From Roseococcus sp. (GTDB lineage Bacteria > Pseudomonadota > Alphaproteobacteria > Acetobacterales > Acetobacteraceae), in the NCBI RefSeq assembly GCF_019747315.1, contig NZ_JAIEQY010000156.1, positions 1 through 40,628 of the forward strand: a DNA stretch of 40,628 bases. Direction: 5' to 3'. This document shows, piece by piece, positions 1 to 7,877 of the stretch. Both the position numbers and the translations under genes were made by a program. Within the stretch, counting starts at the first letter, position 1; every line of letters begins with the position of its first letter. The notes beneath the pieces were generated by a model. That model was not told the DNA's origin. It saw nothing but the letters and a program-made list of their open reading frames with translations, and did not search any database.

Positions 1-288
1 CGGTGCGGCGGTGGGCACCACGGGGCGCGGTGGGGGCGTGGGGGCAGGCGGCGCCGCCACGGCGCGGCCCGTGCCGGTGAAGTTCTGCCTCTGGCGCTGC
101 TGGCGCTGGGCGCGCTCCACGCGATCGCGCGACGTGCCGACCGGCGCGGCGGAGAGGTTGGTGGGCGTGTCGCGGTCCTGCGCGAAGGACCGCGGCTGGC
201 CGGCCACCACGCCAGGAGGGACCGCCTGCGCCCGGGCATCGCCCAGGCAGGCCATCATGGCTAGTGCAAAAAATGCGACAATCTTCAT
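1..288 (-). CDS. Secreted Pro/Gln/Arg-rich protein, 3' end beyond the window (partial)
   Basis: This reading frame is open from an ATG at 288 to the window edge (96 codons visible) and is absent from the ORF track because its stop lies outside. The start is supported by GGAGG about 6 bases upstream. The first 20 or so residues (MKIVAFFALAMMACLGDARA) form a classic signal peptide with an Ala-x-Ala-like cleavage site, so the product should be exported. The rest is low complexity: a Q/R-rich stretch near residues 58-70 and a Pro/Ala-rich stretch from about residue 78. No family is recognisable in the visible part. It has its own upstream region of about 185 bases, which also carries a weak TTATAT -10-like element. 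Function unknown. Confidence 0.7.
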   Translation of the reverse strand, partial: MKIVAFFALAMMACLGDARAQAVPPGVVAGQPRSFAQDRDTPTNLSAAPVGTSRDRVERAQRQQRQRQNFTGTGRAVAAPPAPTPPPRPVVPTAAP

Positions 289-421
289 CTGGCAGCCTCC
301 AGCGCGGGATATAAACACCCAGGCCAGGGCAGTTCCAGTCTTAACTTTGGCGCAAACTGATGAAAAAAGCGCCGAATGCAGAAGTTCCGGGGGCGGATGC
401 TCGCAAAAGGGCCTCCGGCGG

Positions 422-440
422 CTGGGGCCATTGGCCCCAG
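422..440. terminator. Perfect 8-bp inverted repeat downstream of the M20 peptidase gene
   Basis: CTGGGGCC and GGCCCCAG flank a 3-base loop, about 35 bases past the stop of the M20 gene. No T-run follows on the minus strand, so this is only a possible transcription-end or RNA-stabilising hairpin. Confidence 0.35.
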
Positions 441-473
441 ACCCCTTGAGTTTTCAGGGATTTTCCGCCGCCT

Positions 474-1604
474 TCAGACGCTTTGCAGCAATCCTGCGAA
501 CAGCTTGGCACGGGGCGCCATGCTGCTGACGATCACATGCTCCTCCAGCGTATGGGCCTGGGCGCCGATGATGCCGAGGCCGTCCAGCGTCGGAATGCCC
601 ATCGCCCCCGTGAAATTGCCATCCGAGCCGCCGCCCGAGGATTGATGCGGCAGCGCGAAGCCCAGGCGCTTGGCAATACCCTCCGCCGTGGCGTGCAGGG
701 CCATCACCTTCGCATCCGGCTCCCAGACCGGGCGCGTCACGCCGCGCCGCACCTCCAGCGACACGTCATTCCCGGTCGCCTTGCGGTTCAGCATGATCTC
801 GACGGCGGCATCCAGATCCTCCTGCCGCTTGGCCATGGAGAGCGCCTCGGCGTCGCAATAGGTGGCCACGCAATTCACCCATTGCCCGGCATGGATCACG
901 CCGACTGAGAAGGTGCAGGCCTCGGTCGTCATCTCCTCGATGGCGATGACCTGCTTGCACATCTCGCGAATGGCGCTGCGGCCCTCGCCCAGACGGGCGC
1001 CGGCATGGGAGGGCTTGCCGGTGGTGCGCAGGTTGAAGCGCGCGATGGCGTAGCGGCCGGTCACCACACCGCCATCGGGGCGCGCAGGCTCGGGCACCAG
1101 CACGACCGAATGGCGCGCGGCCTCGGCCTCGATCAGGTCCCGCGTGGAAGGGCTGCCCACTTCCTCATCGGGCGTCAGCAGGACGGTCACGGGCTTGGAG
1201 GTCGCGATGCCGGCCATGGCCAACTGGCGGATCGCCTCGATCGCCAGGTAGGTGCCGCCCTTCATGTCCTGGATGCCGGGGCCGAAGGCCTTGTCGCCCT
1301 CGCGCTTGAAGGGCAGGCCATTCGCCAGCGTGCCGATGGGGTGCACCGTATCCAGATGCGCCATCACGAGGATGCCGGGCTCGTTGGACGTGTGGGGGAA
1401 GCGGGCGCGCACGCAATCGCCGAAGCCCATCCGGCCGGGAATCGTCTCGACGGTGGCACCCATCAGCGCGAGGTGCCGCGCGGCCAGCGCCATCATGCGG
1501 TTCACGGCGGCGGCGTCATGCGTCGGGCTTTCGCACTCCACCCAGGTGCGGAGGCCGGCGAGCATCGCCTCATTGTCGAAGGGCAGGTCGAGCTTGGCTT
1601 CCAT
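474..1604 (-). CDS. M20 family zinc metallopeptidase (glutamate carboxypeptidase-like)
   Basis: A 376-residue cytosolic M20/M28-clan hydrolase that should remove a C-terminal or N-acyl amino acid from small substrates using two zinc ions. Visible ligands are His83 in MAHLDTVH, bridging Asp113 in GIQDMKGG, catalytic/ligand Glu147-Glu148 in TPDEEVG, Glu172 in VPEP and His351 in AQAHTLEEH. The dimerisation domain (about 185-300) holds SHAGARLGEG, typical of the glutamate carboxypeptidase (CPG2) branch. AGGGA precedes the ATG. It is divergent from the racemase-like gene with about 50 bases between starts. M20 amidohydrolases and hydantoin racemases often share pathways of N-carbamoyl or N-acyl amino acid breakdown, so a joint role is plausible but inferred. 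The exact substrate cannot be read from sequence. Confidence 0.88.
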   Translation of the reverse strand: MEAKLDLPFDNEAMLAGLRTWVECESPTHDAAAVNRMMALAARHLALMGATVETIPGRMGFGDCVRARFPHTSNEPGILVMAHLDTVHPIGTLANGLPFKREGDKAFGPGIQDMKGGTYLAIEAIRQLAMAGIATSKPVTVLLTPDEEVGSPSTRDLIEAEAARHSVVLVPEPARPDGGVVTGRYAIARFNLRTTGKPSHAGARLGEGRSAIREMCKQVIAIEEMTTEACTFSVGVIHAGQWVNCVATYCDAEALSMAKRQEDLDAAVEIMLNRKATGNDVSLEVRRGVTRPVWEPDAKVMALHATAEGIAKRLGFALPHQSSGGGSDGNFTGAMGIPTLDGLGIIGAQAHTLEEHVIVSSMAPRAKLFAGLLQSV

Positions 1605-1654
1605 GGAAGTCCCTTTTCGTGTCGCATGGCGTCATCGCCGTGAAGGAACACAGG

Positions 1655-2401
1655 ATGCGTCTGCTCGTCGCCAATGCCAACACCACCGAGGCCATCACGG
1701 CGATGTGCGCCGAAGCCGCGCGCGCCGCCGCCAGCCCGGGCACCGAGATCATCGCCGCCACGCCGCGCTTCGGCCCTGAGGTAATCAGCAGCCGGGCCGA
1801 GAACATCATCGCGGGCCATGCCCTGCTGGCCCTTCTGGCCGAGCATGCGGGCCAGGTCGATGGCGTGGTGCTGGCGGTCAGCCATGACACGGCGCTGGAA
1901 GCCGCGCGCCAGCTCATGCCCTGCCCGGTGGTGGGCATGACCGAGGCCGCCTGCTTCACCGCCTGCCTGGTGGGCGGGCGCTTCGGCCTGGTCACCTTCG
2001 GCGGCGTCGAGACCTATCGCGAGCGGATCGCGCAGCATGGCCTGGCCTCGCGCCTCGCCGCGCTGATCGGCGTGGATGCGACGCCGCAGGAAAGCGTGCG
2101 CGACCCGGACGGCGTCCAGCGCAAGGTGATGGCGGGCATCGCGCGTGCCGTGGCGGAAGGGGCGGAGAGCGTGATCCTCGGCGGCGCGGCACTGGCCGGC
2201 TACGCCGCGCGGATGCAGGCCGAGGCGCCCGTGCCGCTGCTGGACGGCATGGCCTGCGGCGTGAAGCTGGCCGAGATGCTGGTCACGCTGAAGCTGCCCA
2301 AGCCCAGCGCTGGCAGCTTTGCCCCGCCACGCGGTCGGAACAGCATCGGCCTCTCACCGGAATTGGCGGCGATGCTCAGCGCCCCAGCCGCGTCAGCCTG
2401 A
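1655..2401 (+). CDS. Asp/Glu/hydantoin racemase-fold protein lacking the usual catalytic cysteines
   Basis: The 248-residue product matches the Asp/Glu/hydantoin racemase superfamily along its length: N-terminal LLVANANTTEAIT, the mid motif PVVGMTEAA, the segment RFGLVTFGG, and the C-terminal LLDGMACGVKLAE. I start it at ATG 1655, preceded by GAAGGA, rather than the upstream 1619 codon. Known hydantoin and allantoin racemases use two cysteines, in ACFGDPG-like and LGCAG-like motifs. Here the equivalent segments read LAVSHDTAL and ILGGAALAG, so both positions (about 75 and 167) seem to be non-cysteine. Other cysteines occur at different places. The protein may be a divergent enzyme or a non-catalytic relative. 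Its 3' end overlaps the convergent DMT gene by 26 bases. Confidence 0.8.
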   Translation: MRLLVANANTTEAITAMCAEAARAAASPGTEIIAATPRFGPEVISSRAENIIAGHALLALLAEHAGQVDGVVLAVSHDTALEAARQLMPCPVVGMTEAACFTACLVGGRFGLVTFGGVETYRERIAQHGLASRLAALIGVDATPQESVRDPDGVQRKVMAGIARAVAEGAESVILGGAALAGYAARMQAEAPVPLLDGMACGVKLAEMLVTLKLPKPSAGSFAPPRGRNSIGLSPELAAMLSAPAASA

Positions 2402-3239
2402 GATTCACAAGTCCCGCCACCACCACCAGGGCGCCGCCCATCACCGTGGTCCAGGGCAGCGGCTCGGCGAAGACCAACACGCCCAGCGCCGCGGCAAAGA
2501 CCAGCTGGAGATAGGCCAGCGGCTGCAACCGGCTGGCCTCCGCCATGTCCAGCGCGCGGATCAGGAAGTAATGGCCGAGCGTGCCGGAGATGCAGAGCAG
2601 CCCCATCCAGCCCCAATCGGCGAAGGCGATGGGCGTCCAGACCCAGGGCGTCAGCAGCGTGACCGCCACGGCGCCGGCCAGGCCCGTGTAGAAGAAGCTG
2701 GTATCCGGCGGGTCATCCCGCGCGACAAGCCGCGTGATCAGCCCATAGGCCGCGAAATTGAGTGCCGCGACCAGCACCAGCAGCGCGGCGGGGGTGAACA
2801 TCCCCGGGCCCGGCCGCAGGATGAGCAGCACGCCGAGCGCGCCGACCAGGATGGTGAGCCAGCGCATCAGCGTCACGCGCTCGCCCAGCACGGGTCCGGC
2901 CAGCGCGGTGATGATCAGCGGGTAGCAGGCGAAGATGGCATGCGTCTCGACCAGGCCCAGCAGCTTGAAGGCGTTCACGATCATCCAGACCTGCACCACC
3001 AGCATCACGCCGCGCAGGCATTGCACCACGGGCCGCTTGCTGCGGATGACGCGGCCGAGACCGCCCGGCGCGCGGGCCGCGCGCAGCACCACGAAGCCCG
3101 CGAAGAACCAGTAGCGGATCAGCAGGATGCCCAGCACCGAATAGATCTCGGCCAGGTAGCGCGAGATGGCGTCCTGGCAGCCGAAGACGAACATGGCCGC
3201 CACCATCAGCAGCAGGCCCTTGCGATTGTCCTGGGCCAA
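2376..3239 (-). CDS. DMT/EamA family inner-membrane transporter
   Basis: A 287-residue very hydrophobic protein with about ten membrane helices arranged as two EamA repeats (roughly residues 8-140 and 150-280), the standard size of drug/metabolite exporters. The motif at the start of the first helix (GLLLMVAAMFVFG) and the internal ARDDPPDTSFFYTG loop before the second repeat fit the family. The first in-frame codon is TTG at 3239 with no good ribosome site; an internal ATG at 3206 preceded by AAGGG would cut into the first helix, so the true start is uncertain. It lies 17 bases downstream of the monooxygenase gene, suggesting co-transcription and export or uptake of a related metabolite. Substrate unknown. 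Confidence 0.82.
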   Translation of the reverse strand: MAQDNRKGLLLMVAAMFVFGCQDAISRYLAEIYSVLGILLIRYWFFAGFVVLRAARAPGGLGRVIRSKRPVVQCLRGVMLVVQVWMIVNAFKLLGLVETHAIFACYPLIITALAGPVLGERVTLMRWLTILVGALGVLLILRPGPGMFTPAALLVLVAALNFAAYGLITRLVARDDPPDTSFFYTGLAGAVAVTLLTPWVWTPIAFADWGWMGLLCISGTLGHYFLIRALDMAEASRLQPLAYLQLVFAAALGVLVFAEPLPWTTVMGGALVVVAGLVNLRLTRLGR

Positions 3240-3256
3240 GGAGGGGGCCAGCGCGC

Positions 3257-4687
3257 TTACTCCGCGGCCATTCGGGCCGCGTCAACTTCCACCTGCTTTT
3301 CGTCATAGGCGCAGAGATCGCCATAAAGCCGCGGCATGTCCTCGGCGAAGAGGTTGCGCGTGATGCCGGCGGCCACGCGTGGCGCCGAGATGGCCATGGC
3401 GTTGATGGAGCTGCCGGCCGGGCCGAAGCTCATCGTCGTGCCGATGCCGAACAGGTGGATGCCGGAAATCCAGGGCGTCTCGCCCGGGCGCTTCTCCACG
3501 AAGGCGCTGTCGGCGTTGAGATAAGGGTAGCAGGCCAGGCGCGGATTGGCTTCCTGTGGGGGCGGTGTGTAACGATCCCCCCAGGTGGCGATGTTGTCGG
3601 CGCAATGGGCGAGTTCCGGGCGCGCGGCGGCATCCATCCGCACGCCGGTGCCGGTGATGCAGTAATCCGCCGTGAACTCCCCGCGCGGGGTGGTCAGCAC
3701 CACGCGGTCGCCTGCCATGCGCGCCGCCTGCCACTCGCCCTCGGTGTGCAGGCGGAAATTCGGGAAGCGGATCACGCGGTCATAATGATCCTGCGCGAAG
3801 CCCTCGCGCATGCCCAGCACATGGGACATGAAGCGCCAGCGCCATTCATCGCTCATCTCGCCCATGTGGCGCAGGAAGCCGGCGAAGGTCAGCCAGCGAT
3901 AGGGCTGCACCACCATGAGCTCGGCCCGGCGGCAGAAGATGTGCACCTCGGCCGCGCCCGCCTCCAGCGCGACGGCGGCATTGTCGAAGGCCGAGGCGCC
4001 GGCGCCCAGCACCGCCACCACCTTGCCGCGCAGGGCGGCGAAATCGATCATCTCATTGGTATGTGCGCGGAATTCGCGCGGGAGGGCCGCGATATGCTGC
4101 GGCATCCACCAGGCGCCGATCCCCTCCTGCCCCGTGGCCAGCAGGACCTTGCGGGCATGCATCGGGCCTTCGCTGGTCTCGATGCGAAAGGCGGGCAGGC
4201 CGTCATCCGTGGTGGCGGGCGTGACGGCGCCGGCCTCCACGCCATTGCGCACCGGCACGCCGGTGACGCGGCGGAACCACAGCAGGTAGTCGTTCCAGGA
4301 TTCCTTCGGGATCCAGCGCATCGCCTCCCAATGCGCCGTGCCGAAGCTCGCCTCATGCCAGGATTGGTAGGTGAGGCTGGGCAGGCGGAGGTCCGGGCCG
4401 GTCATGTCCTTCAGGCTGCGCAGCGCGCGCATGCGGCCATAGGTGGTCCAGGGCCCCTCGCGCCCGTAATCCGCGCGGTCGAGGACCAGGATATTGTCCA
4501 CCCTGTCCCGCTTCAGCGCATGCGCCACGGCCACGCCGCATTGCCCGCCGCCGATAACCAGCACATCGAGCGCCGGCGCACCGCCCACCGTCTTCGGCAC
4601 CAGCCAGGGCGCCCTGGGGTGGCCGGTCAGGTCCAGGTCACGCGCCACATCGGCTTCGAGTTCGGCAAGGGTGCGGGGTGCGGGCAT
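3257..4687 (-). CDS. FAD/NAD(P)-dependent flavoprotein monooxygenase-like protein
   Basis: A two-dinucleotide-binding flavoprotein of about 476 residues. The FAD Rossmann motif VIGGGQCG lies near residue 46 and a second NAD(P) motif VLGAGASA near residue 225, the layout of flavin-containing monooxygenases and related N-hydroxylating or Baeyer-Villiger enzymes. The C-terminal GIHLFGIGTTMSFGPAGSSINAM is a family-like FAD-proximal segment. I place the start at ATG 4687; the track uses a TTG two codons upstream. It is transcribed towards the DMT transporter 17 bases downstream and diverges from the desaturase gene. It probably oxygenates a small amine or ketone; substrate not identifiable. Confidence 0.8.
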   Translation of the reverse strand: MPAPRTLAELEADVARDLDLTGHPRAPWLVPKTVGGAPALDVLVIGGGQCGVAVAHALKRDRVDNILVLDRADYGREGPWTTYGRMRALRSLKDMTGPDLRLPSLTYQSWHEASFGTAHWEAMRWIPKESWNDYLLWFRRVTGVPVRNGVEAGAVTPATTDDGLPAFRIETSEGPMHARKVLLATGQEGIGAWWMPQHIAALPREFRAHTNEMIDFAALRGKVVAVLGAGASAFDNAAVALEAGAAEVHIFCRRAELMVVQPYRWLTFAGFLRHMGEMSDEWRWRFMSHVLGMREGFAQDHYDRVIRFPNFRLHTEGEWQAARMAGDRVVLTTPRGEFTADYCITGTGVRMDAAARPELAHCADNIATWGDRYTPPPQEANPRLACYPYLNADSAFVEKRPGETPWISGIHLFGIGTTMSFGPAGSSINAMAISAPRVAAGITRNLFAEDMPRLYGDLCAYDEKQVEVDAARMAAE

Positions 4688-4764
4688 GGGCAAAGCCTAG
4701 GCAGCGGAGAGGCGGCGCGCAACGCGATTGCTGCACTGCGGCGCGATATGGCAATGTTCGCGCC

Positions 4765-5694
4765 ATGGCCAAGAGCATGATGCTGCCGGACTCTGCCGAA
4801 CCGCGCGCCTTCTGGCGTCGCTGGGAGCTGCCCACCTGGGGCGTGGCCGTGGCGATCTACGCCAGCTGGGCCACGCTGCTGATTTGGCACGAAGCCGTGC
4901 CCTGGCCGATCGAGGCGCTGCTGGCCGCCTATATCCTCGCCTGGCATTTCTCGCTCCAGCATGAGGCGATCCATGGCTGGCGCAGCCTGCCCGGCTGGCT
5001 GCGCACCGCCATCGTCTGGCCGCCCATTGGCGGCTGGTGGCCCTTCGAGCTCTACAAGCGCAGCCACAGCAAGCACCACCGCAACACCCACCTCACCTAC
5101 CCCGGCGAGGACACGGAGACGCAGTACCACAAGCGCGAGGATTGGAGCGGCTATACGCCGGCCTTCCGCGCGGTGCTGCTGTTCAACCAGACGCTGCTTG
5201 GGCGCCTCACCGTCGGGCCCATCCTGCGGCTGCGCAAGCTGGTGCTGGTGGAGAGCGGCAAGCTGAAGCAGGGCGATTTCTCGGATGTGCCGATCTGGCT
5301 GGGCTTTTTCGTCGGGCTGGCCGCCGTGCTCTGGTTCGTCACGCAGGTGGCCCACATGCCCATCTGGCATTACTACCTGGTGTGGGTGCTGCCGGGCATT
5401 TCACTCGGTCTGCTGCGCGCCTTCATCGAGCATCGCTGGGGCGAGAAACCGGGCGAGCGCACCGCCTCGGTCGAAAGCAACTGGGTCTTTGGGCTGCTCT
5501 TCCTGTGGAACAACCTGCACATCGTGCACCACCTCTACCCCACCCTCTCCTGGTTCGAGATTCCGGGATTCTGGAAGCGCAACCGCGAAAAGCTGCTGGC
5601 CCATAACGGGCATTTCGTGTTTCGCGGCTATTTCCAGATCGCCCGGCGCTGGCTGGTGAAGCCGGTCTTCGTGCCCATCCATCCCGCGCGTTAA
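4765..5694 (+). CDS. Membrane fatty-acid desaturase/hydroxylase superfamily protein
   Basis: A 309-residue integral membrane di-iron oxygenase. All three histidine boxes are present: HEAIH (66-70), HSKHH (101-105) and HIVHH (252-256), with hydrophobic helices between. This superfamily inserts double bonds or hydroxyl groups into acyl chains or terpenoids at the inner membrane; close superfamily relatives include fatty-acid desaturases, alkane hydroxylases and carotenoid ketolases. The start is ATG 4765; ATGs at 4777 and 4780 are alternatives, and the longer track ORF overlaps the divergent monooxygenase and has non-coding-like sequence. It is 49 bases upstream of the small membrane protein gene. 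Substrate class is inferred from family only. Confidence 0.85.
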   Translation: MAKSMMLPDSAEPRAFWRRWELPTWGVAVAIYASWATLLIWHEAVPWPIEALLAAYILAWHFSLQHEAIHGWRSLPGWLRTAIVWPPIGGWWPFELYKRSHSKHHRNTHLTYPGEDTETQYHKREDWSGYTPAFRAVLLFNQTLLGRLTVGPILRLRKLVLVESGKLKQGDFSDVPIWLGFFVGLAAVLWFVTQVAHMPIWHYYLVWVLPGISLGLLRAFIEHRWGEKPGERTASVESNWVFGLLFLWNNLHIVHHLYPTLSWFEIPGFWKRNREKLLAHNGHFVFRGYFQIARRWLVKPVFVPIHPAR

Positions 5695-5743
5695 GCCTTT
5701 ATTTTGCTTGAATGACAGGCCGCGTGATGCCAAGTGCGGGGCG

Positions 5744-6025
5744 ATGATCGAACTCCGCCCCTCACGCCGCCGCAAGGCCATTGGCATTGGCTGCCTGTGC
5801 CTCGGGCCGGTTGGACTGATCCTGCCCATCCTGCCGGGCTTCATCTTTGTGGGCCTCGGCACCTTCATCCTGCGCGACCAGTATGTCTGGGCCTATCGCG
5901 GCGTCAGCGTGATTGACCGCCGCTGGCCGCACCTGCTTCCCGGCATCGAGGCCCGTGAGGAAAAGGCGATGGCCTGGGGCGACCGGCAGATCGACCGCGT
6001 GCGGGGCGTCTTCCGCCGCGGCTGA
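5744..6025 (+). CDS. Small membrane protein, PGPGW-like
   Basis: A 93-residue protein with a basic N-terminus (RPSRRRK), one hydrophobic hairpin of about 35 residues containing GLILPILPGFIFVGLG, then a charged cytoplasmic tail. The Pro/Gly-centred hydrophobic stretch resembles the putative transmembrane PGPGW family, though the exact signature is not conserved. The track begins at a TTG at 5708; ATG 5744 sits directly before the basic segment and is preferred, without a strong ribosome site either way. It follows the desaturase gene closely and converges on dctM with 8 bases between stops. Function unknown. Confidence 0.65.
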   Translation: MIELRPSRRRKAIGIGCLCLGPVGLILPILPGFIFVGLGTFILRDQYVWAYRGVSVIDRRWPHLLPGIEAREEKAMAWGDRQIDRVRGVFRRG

Positions 6026-6033
6026 GCGGCGCC

Positions 6034-7332
6034 CTACCCCCCATAGCCCAGCAGGAGCCGCGGCAGCGTGAGCGAGACGGCCGGCCAATAGGTGGTGAGC
6101 GCCAGCGCCACCAGGATGGCGCCCCAGAAGGGCCAGATGGTGCGCATCACCTCCTCGATGCGGATCTGGCCGATGGCACAGCCGACAAACAGCACCGCCC
6201 CCACCGGCGGCGTGGTCAGCCCCAGCCCCAGATTCATCATCATCACCATGCCGAACTGCACCGGGTCCATGCCGATCGCCACCACCACCGGCAGGAAAAT
6301 CGGCGTCGTGATCAGGATCAGCGCCGCCATGTCCATGACGCAGCCCATGAGCAGCAGACAGAGATTGATCAGCAGCAGGATCACGATGGGATTGCCGCTG
6401 ATGGCGAGCATGCCGTCCGTCAGCAATTCCGGCAGGCGGTACATGGCCAGCAGCCAGGCAAAGGCGGTGGCGGTGCCGACCAGCAGGAACACCACCGCCG
6501 TGGTGCGCACGCTGGTGCGCACGGCGAGGACGAAACTCTCCCAGGGCAGCGCGCGATAGACCAGCAGCGTCACCAGCAGCGCCCAGATGGCGCCGAAGGC
6601 AGCCGACTCCGTGACGGTGAAGACGCCGGAGAGCACGCCGCCCAGGATGATGACGGCCGTGAGCAGCCCCGGCAGCGCATCCACGAAGGCCCAGAGCAGA
6701 TGCCGGAACCCCTTCCAGCCATCGGCCGGATAGCCCCGCCGCACCGCCATCACATAAGCCGCAAGCGCCAGCAGCAGGCACATCATGATGCCCGGCACGA
6801 TGCCCGCGATGAACAGCGCCGAGACGGAAATCCCGCCGCCCGCCGCCAGCGAATAGAGGATCATGTTGTGGCTGGGCGGGATGAGGATGCCCGCGATGCT
6901 GCTCGTCACCGTCAGCGAGACGGCATAATCCACGCCATAGCCCTTGGCCTTCATGGCCGGGATCAGGATGGTGCCGGTCGCCGAGGTATCGGCCACGGCC
7001 GAGCCCGAAATGCCGCCGAACAGCATCGAGGTGGAGACATCCACCATGCCGAGGCCGCCCCGCATCCAGCCGACGGCCGCCGAGGCCAGCCCCACCAGCC
7101 GCCGCGCGATGCCGCCATGCAGCATGATCTCGCCCGCGAAGATGAAGAAGGGGATCGCCAGCAGCGAGAAGATGCTCATGCCCGACGCCATCTGCTGGAA
7201 GGCGACGGCGGGGTTCAGCCCTTCGTAGAGAAAGCCCGCGACCGCCGCGATGCCGAGGCAGAAGGCCACCGGAACGCCGGCCATGAGGCCCACCGCGAAG
7301 ACGGCGAAGATCAGGAAAAGCCCGGGTTCCAC
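6034..7332 (-). CDS. TRAP transporter large permease (DctM type)
   Basis: A 432-residue multi-spanning permease that forms the sodium-coupled translocation channel of a TRAP uptake system. Family segments are clear: SLLAIPFFIFAGEIM, the repeat ISGSAVADTSATGTILIP, ILIPPSHNMI and the C-terminal GLGLTTPPVGAVLFVGCAI. The track ORF begins 67 codons too early inside dctQ. The real start is GTG 7332, eight bases after the dctQ TAG region and preceded by TTGGAG. It is the last gene of the gntR-dctP-dctQ-dctM module. The unusual start codon and tight spacing suggest translational coupling to dctQ. Confidence 0.93.
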   Translation of the reverse strand: MEPGLFLIFAVFAVGLMAGVPVAFCLGIAAVAGFLYEGLNPAVAFQQMASGMSIFSLLAIPFFIFAGEIMLHGGIARRLVGLASAAVGWMRGGLGMVDVSTSMLFGGISGSAVADTSATGTILIPAMKAKGYGVDYAVSLTVTSSIAGILIPPSHNMILYSLAAGGGISVSALFIAGIVPGIMMCLLLALAAYVMAVRRGYPADGWKGFRHLLWAFVDALPGLLTAVIILGGVLSGVFTVTESAAFGAIWALLVTLLVYRALPWESFVLAVRTSVRTTAVVFLLVGTATAFAWLLAMYRLPELLTDGMLAISGNPIVILLLINLCLLLMGCVMDMAALILITTPIFLPVVVAIGMDPVQFGMVMMMNLGLGLTTPPVGAVLFVGCAIGQIRIEEVMRTIWPFWGAILVALALTTYWPAVSLTLPRLLLGYGG

Positions 7333-7337
7333 GTGCG

Positions 7338-7877
7338 CTACTCCAAGAAGGCGGCGGCGATGCCGCGCTTTTCGGGCGCCTCGGGCGAGAAGATGTCGAG
7401 CAGCACCTGTTCGATGGCGAAGAGCACCATCAACAGGCCGCCCGCCACCATCGGCGCATAGGTCCAGCCCTGGCTGATGCCGAGCAGCGGGATCTTGAAG
7501 GGGCCCACCATCTCGACCAGCTCCCAGGACCACCAGGCCATGCCAGCGCCGAAGAGGCCCATCAGCACGTCGCAGCCCAGCGCCACCCAGCGCTGGCTGC
7601 GCTCCGGCAGCGCCTCGCGCACGCCCAGCACCGAGAGGTGGAAGCGCTCGCGCACGCCCACGGCCGCGACCGGCATGGCGATGGAGAGGATGGCCAGTGT
7701 CGCGACGCGCTCGATCCAGGTCGGCGTGTCGTTCAGCACGTAGCGGCCGAAGACCAGCCAGCCCATCATGCCCACCAGCACCACCAGCGCGATGCCGGCC
7801 ACCGCGATGGTCACCCAGGACAGCGCGCCCAGCGCCCGCGAAAACAGCGCGAGCGCGGGCGGAAGCGGCCGGCTCAC
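7338..7877 (-). CDS. TRAP transporter small permease (DctQ type)
   Basis: A 179-residue four-helix membrane protein that partners DctM. Typical features are the central NDTPTWIERVATLAI segment after the second helix and the overall length. The start is a GTG at 7877 that overlaps the dctP stop (GTGA), so it is translated by coupling from dctP. The C-terminus is followed after five bases by the dctM start. Role: accessory membrane subunit of the tripartite uptake system encoded here. Confidence 0.92.
   Translation of the reverse strand: MSRPLPPALALFSRALGALSWVTIAVAGIALVVLVGMMGWLVFGRYVLNDTPTWIERVATLAILSIAMPVAAVGVRERFHLSVLGVREALPERSQRWVALGCDVLMGLFGAGMAWWSWELVEMVGPFKIPLLGISQGWTYAPMVAGGLLMVLFAIEQVLLDIFSPEAPEKRGIAAAFLE

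Noticed and set aside
4765-5694. A carotenoid ketolase (CrtW) identity for the desaturase-like gene
   Set aside because: The histidine boxes fit the wider superfamily but no other carotenoid genes are nearby and the CrtW-specific box sequences are not matched.
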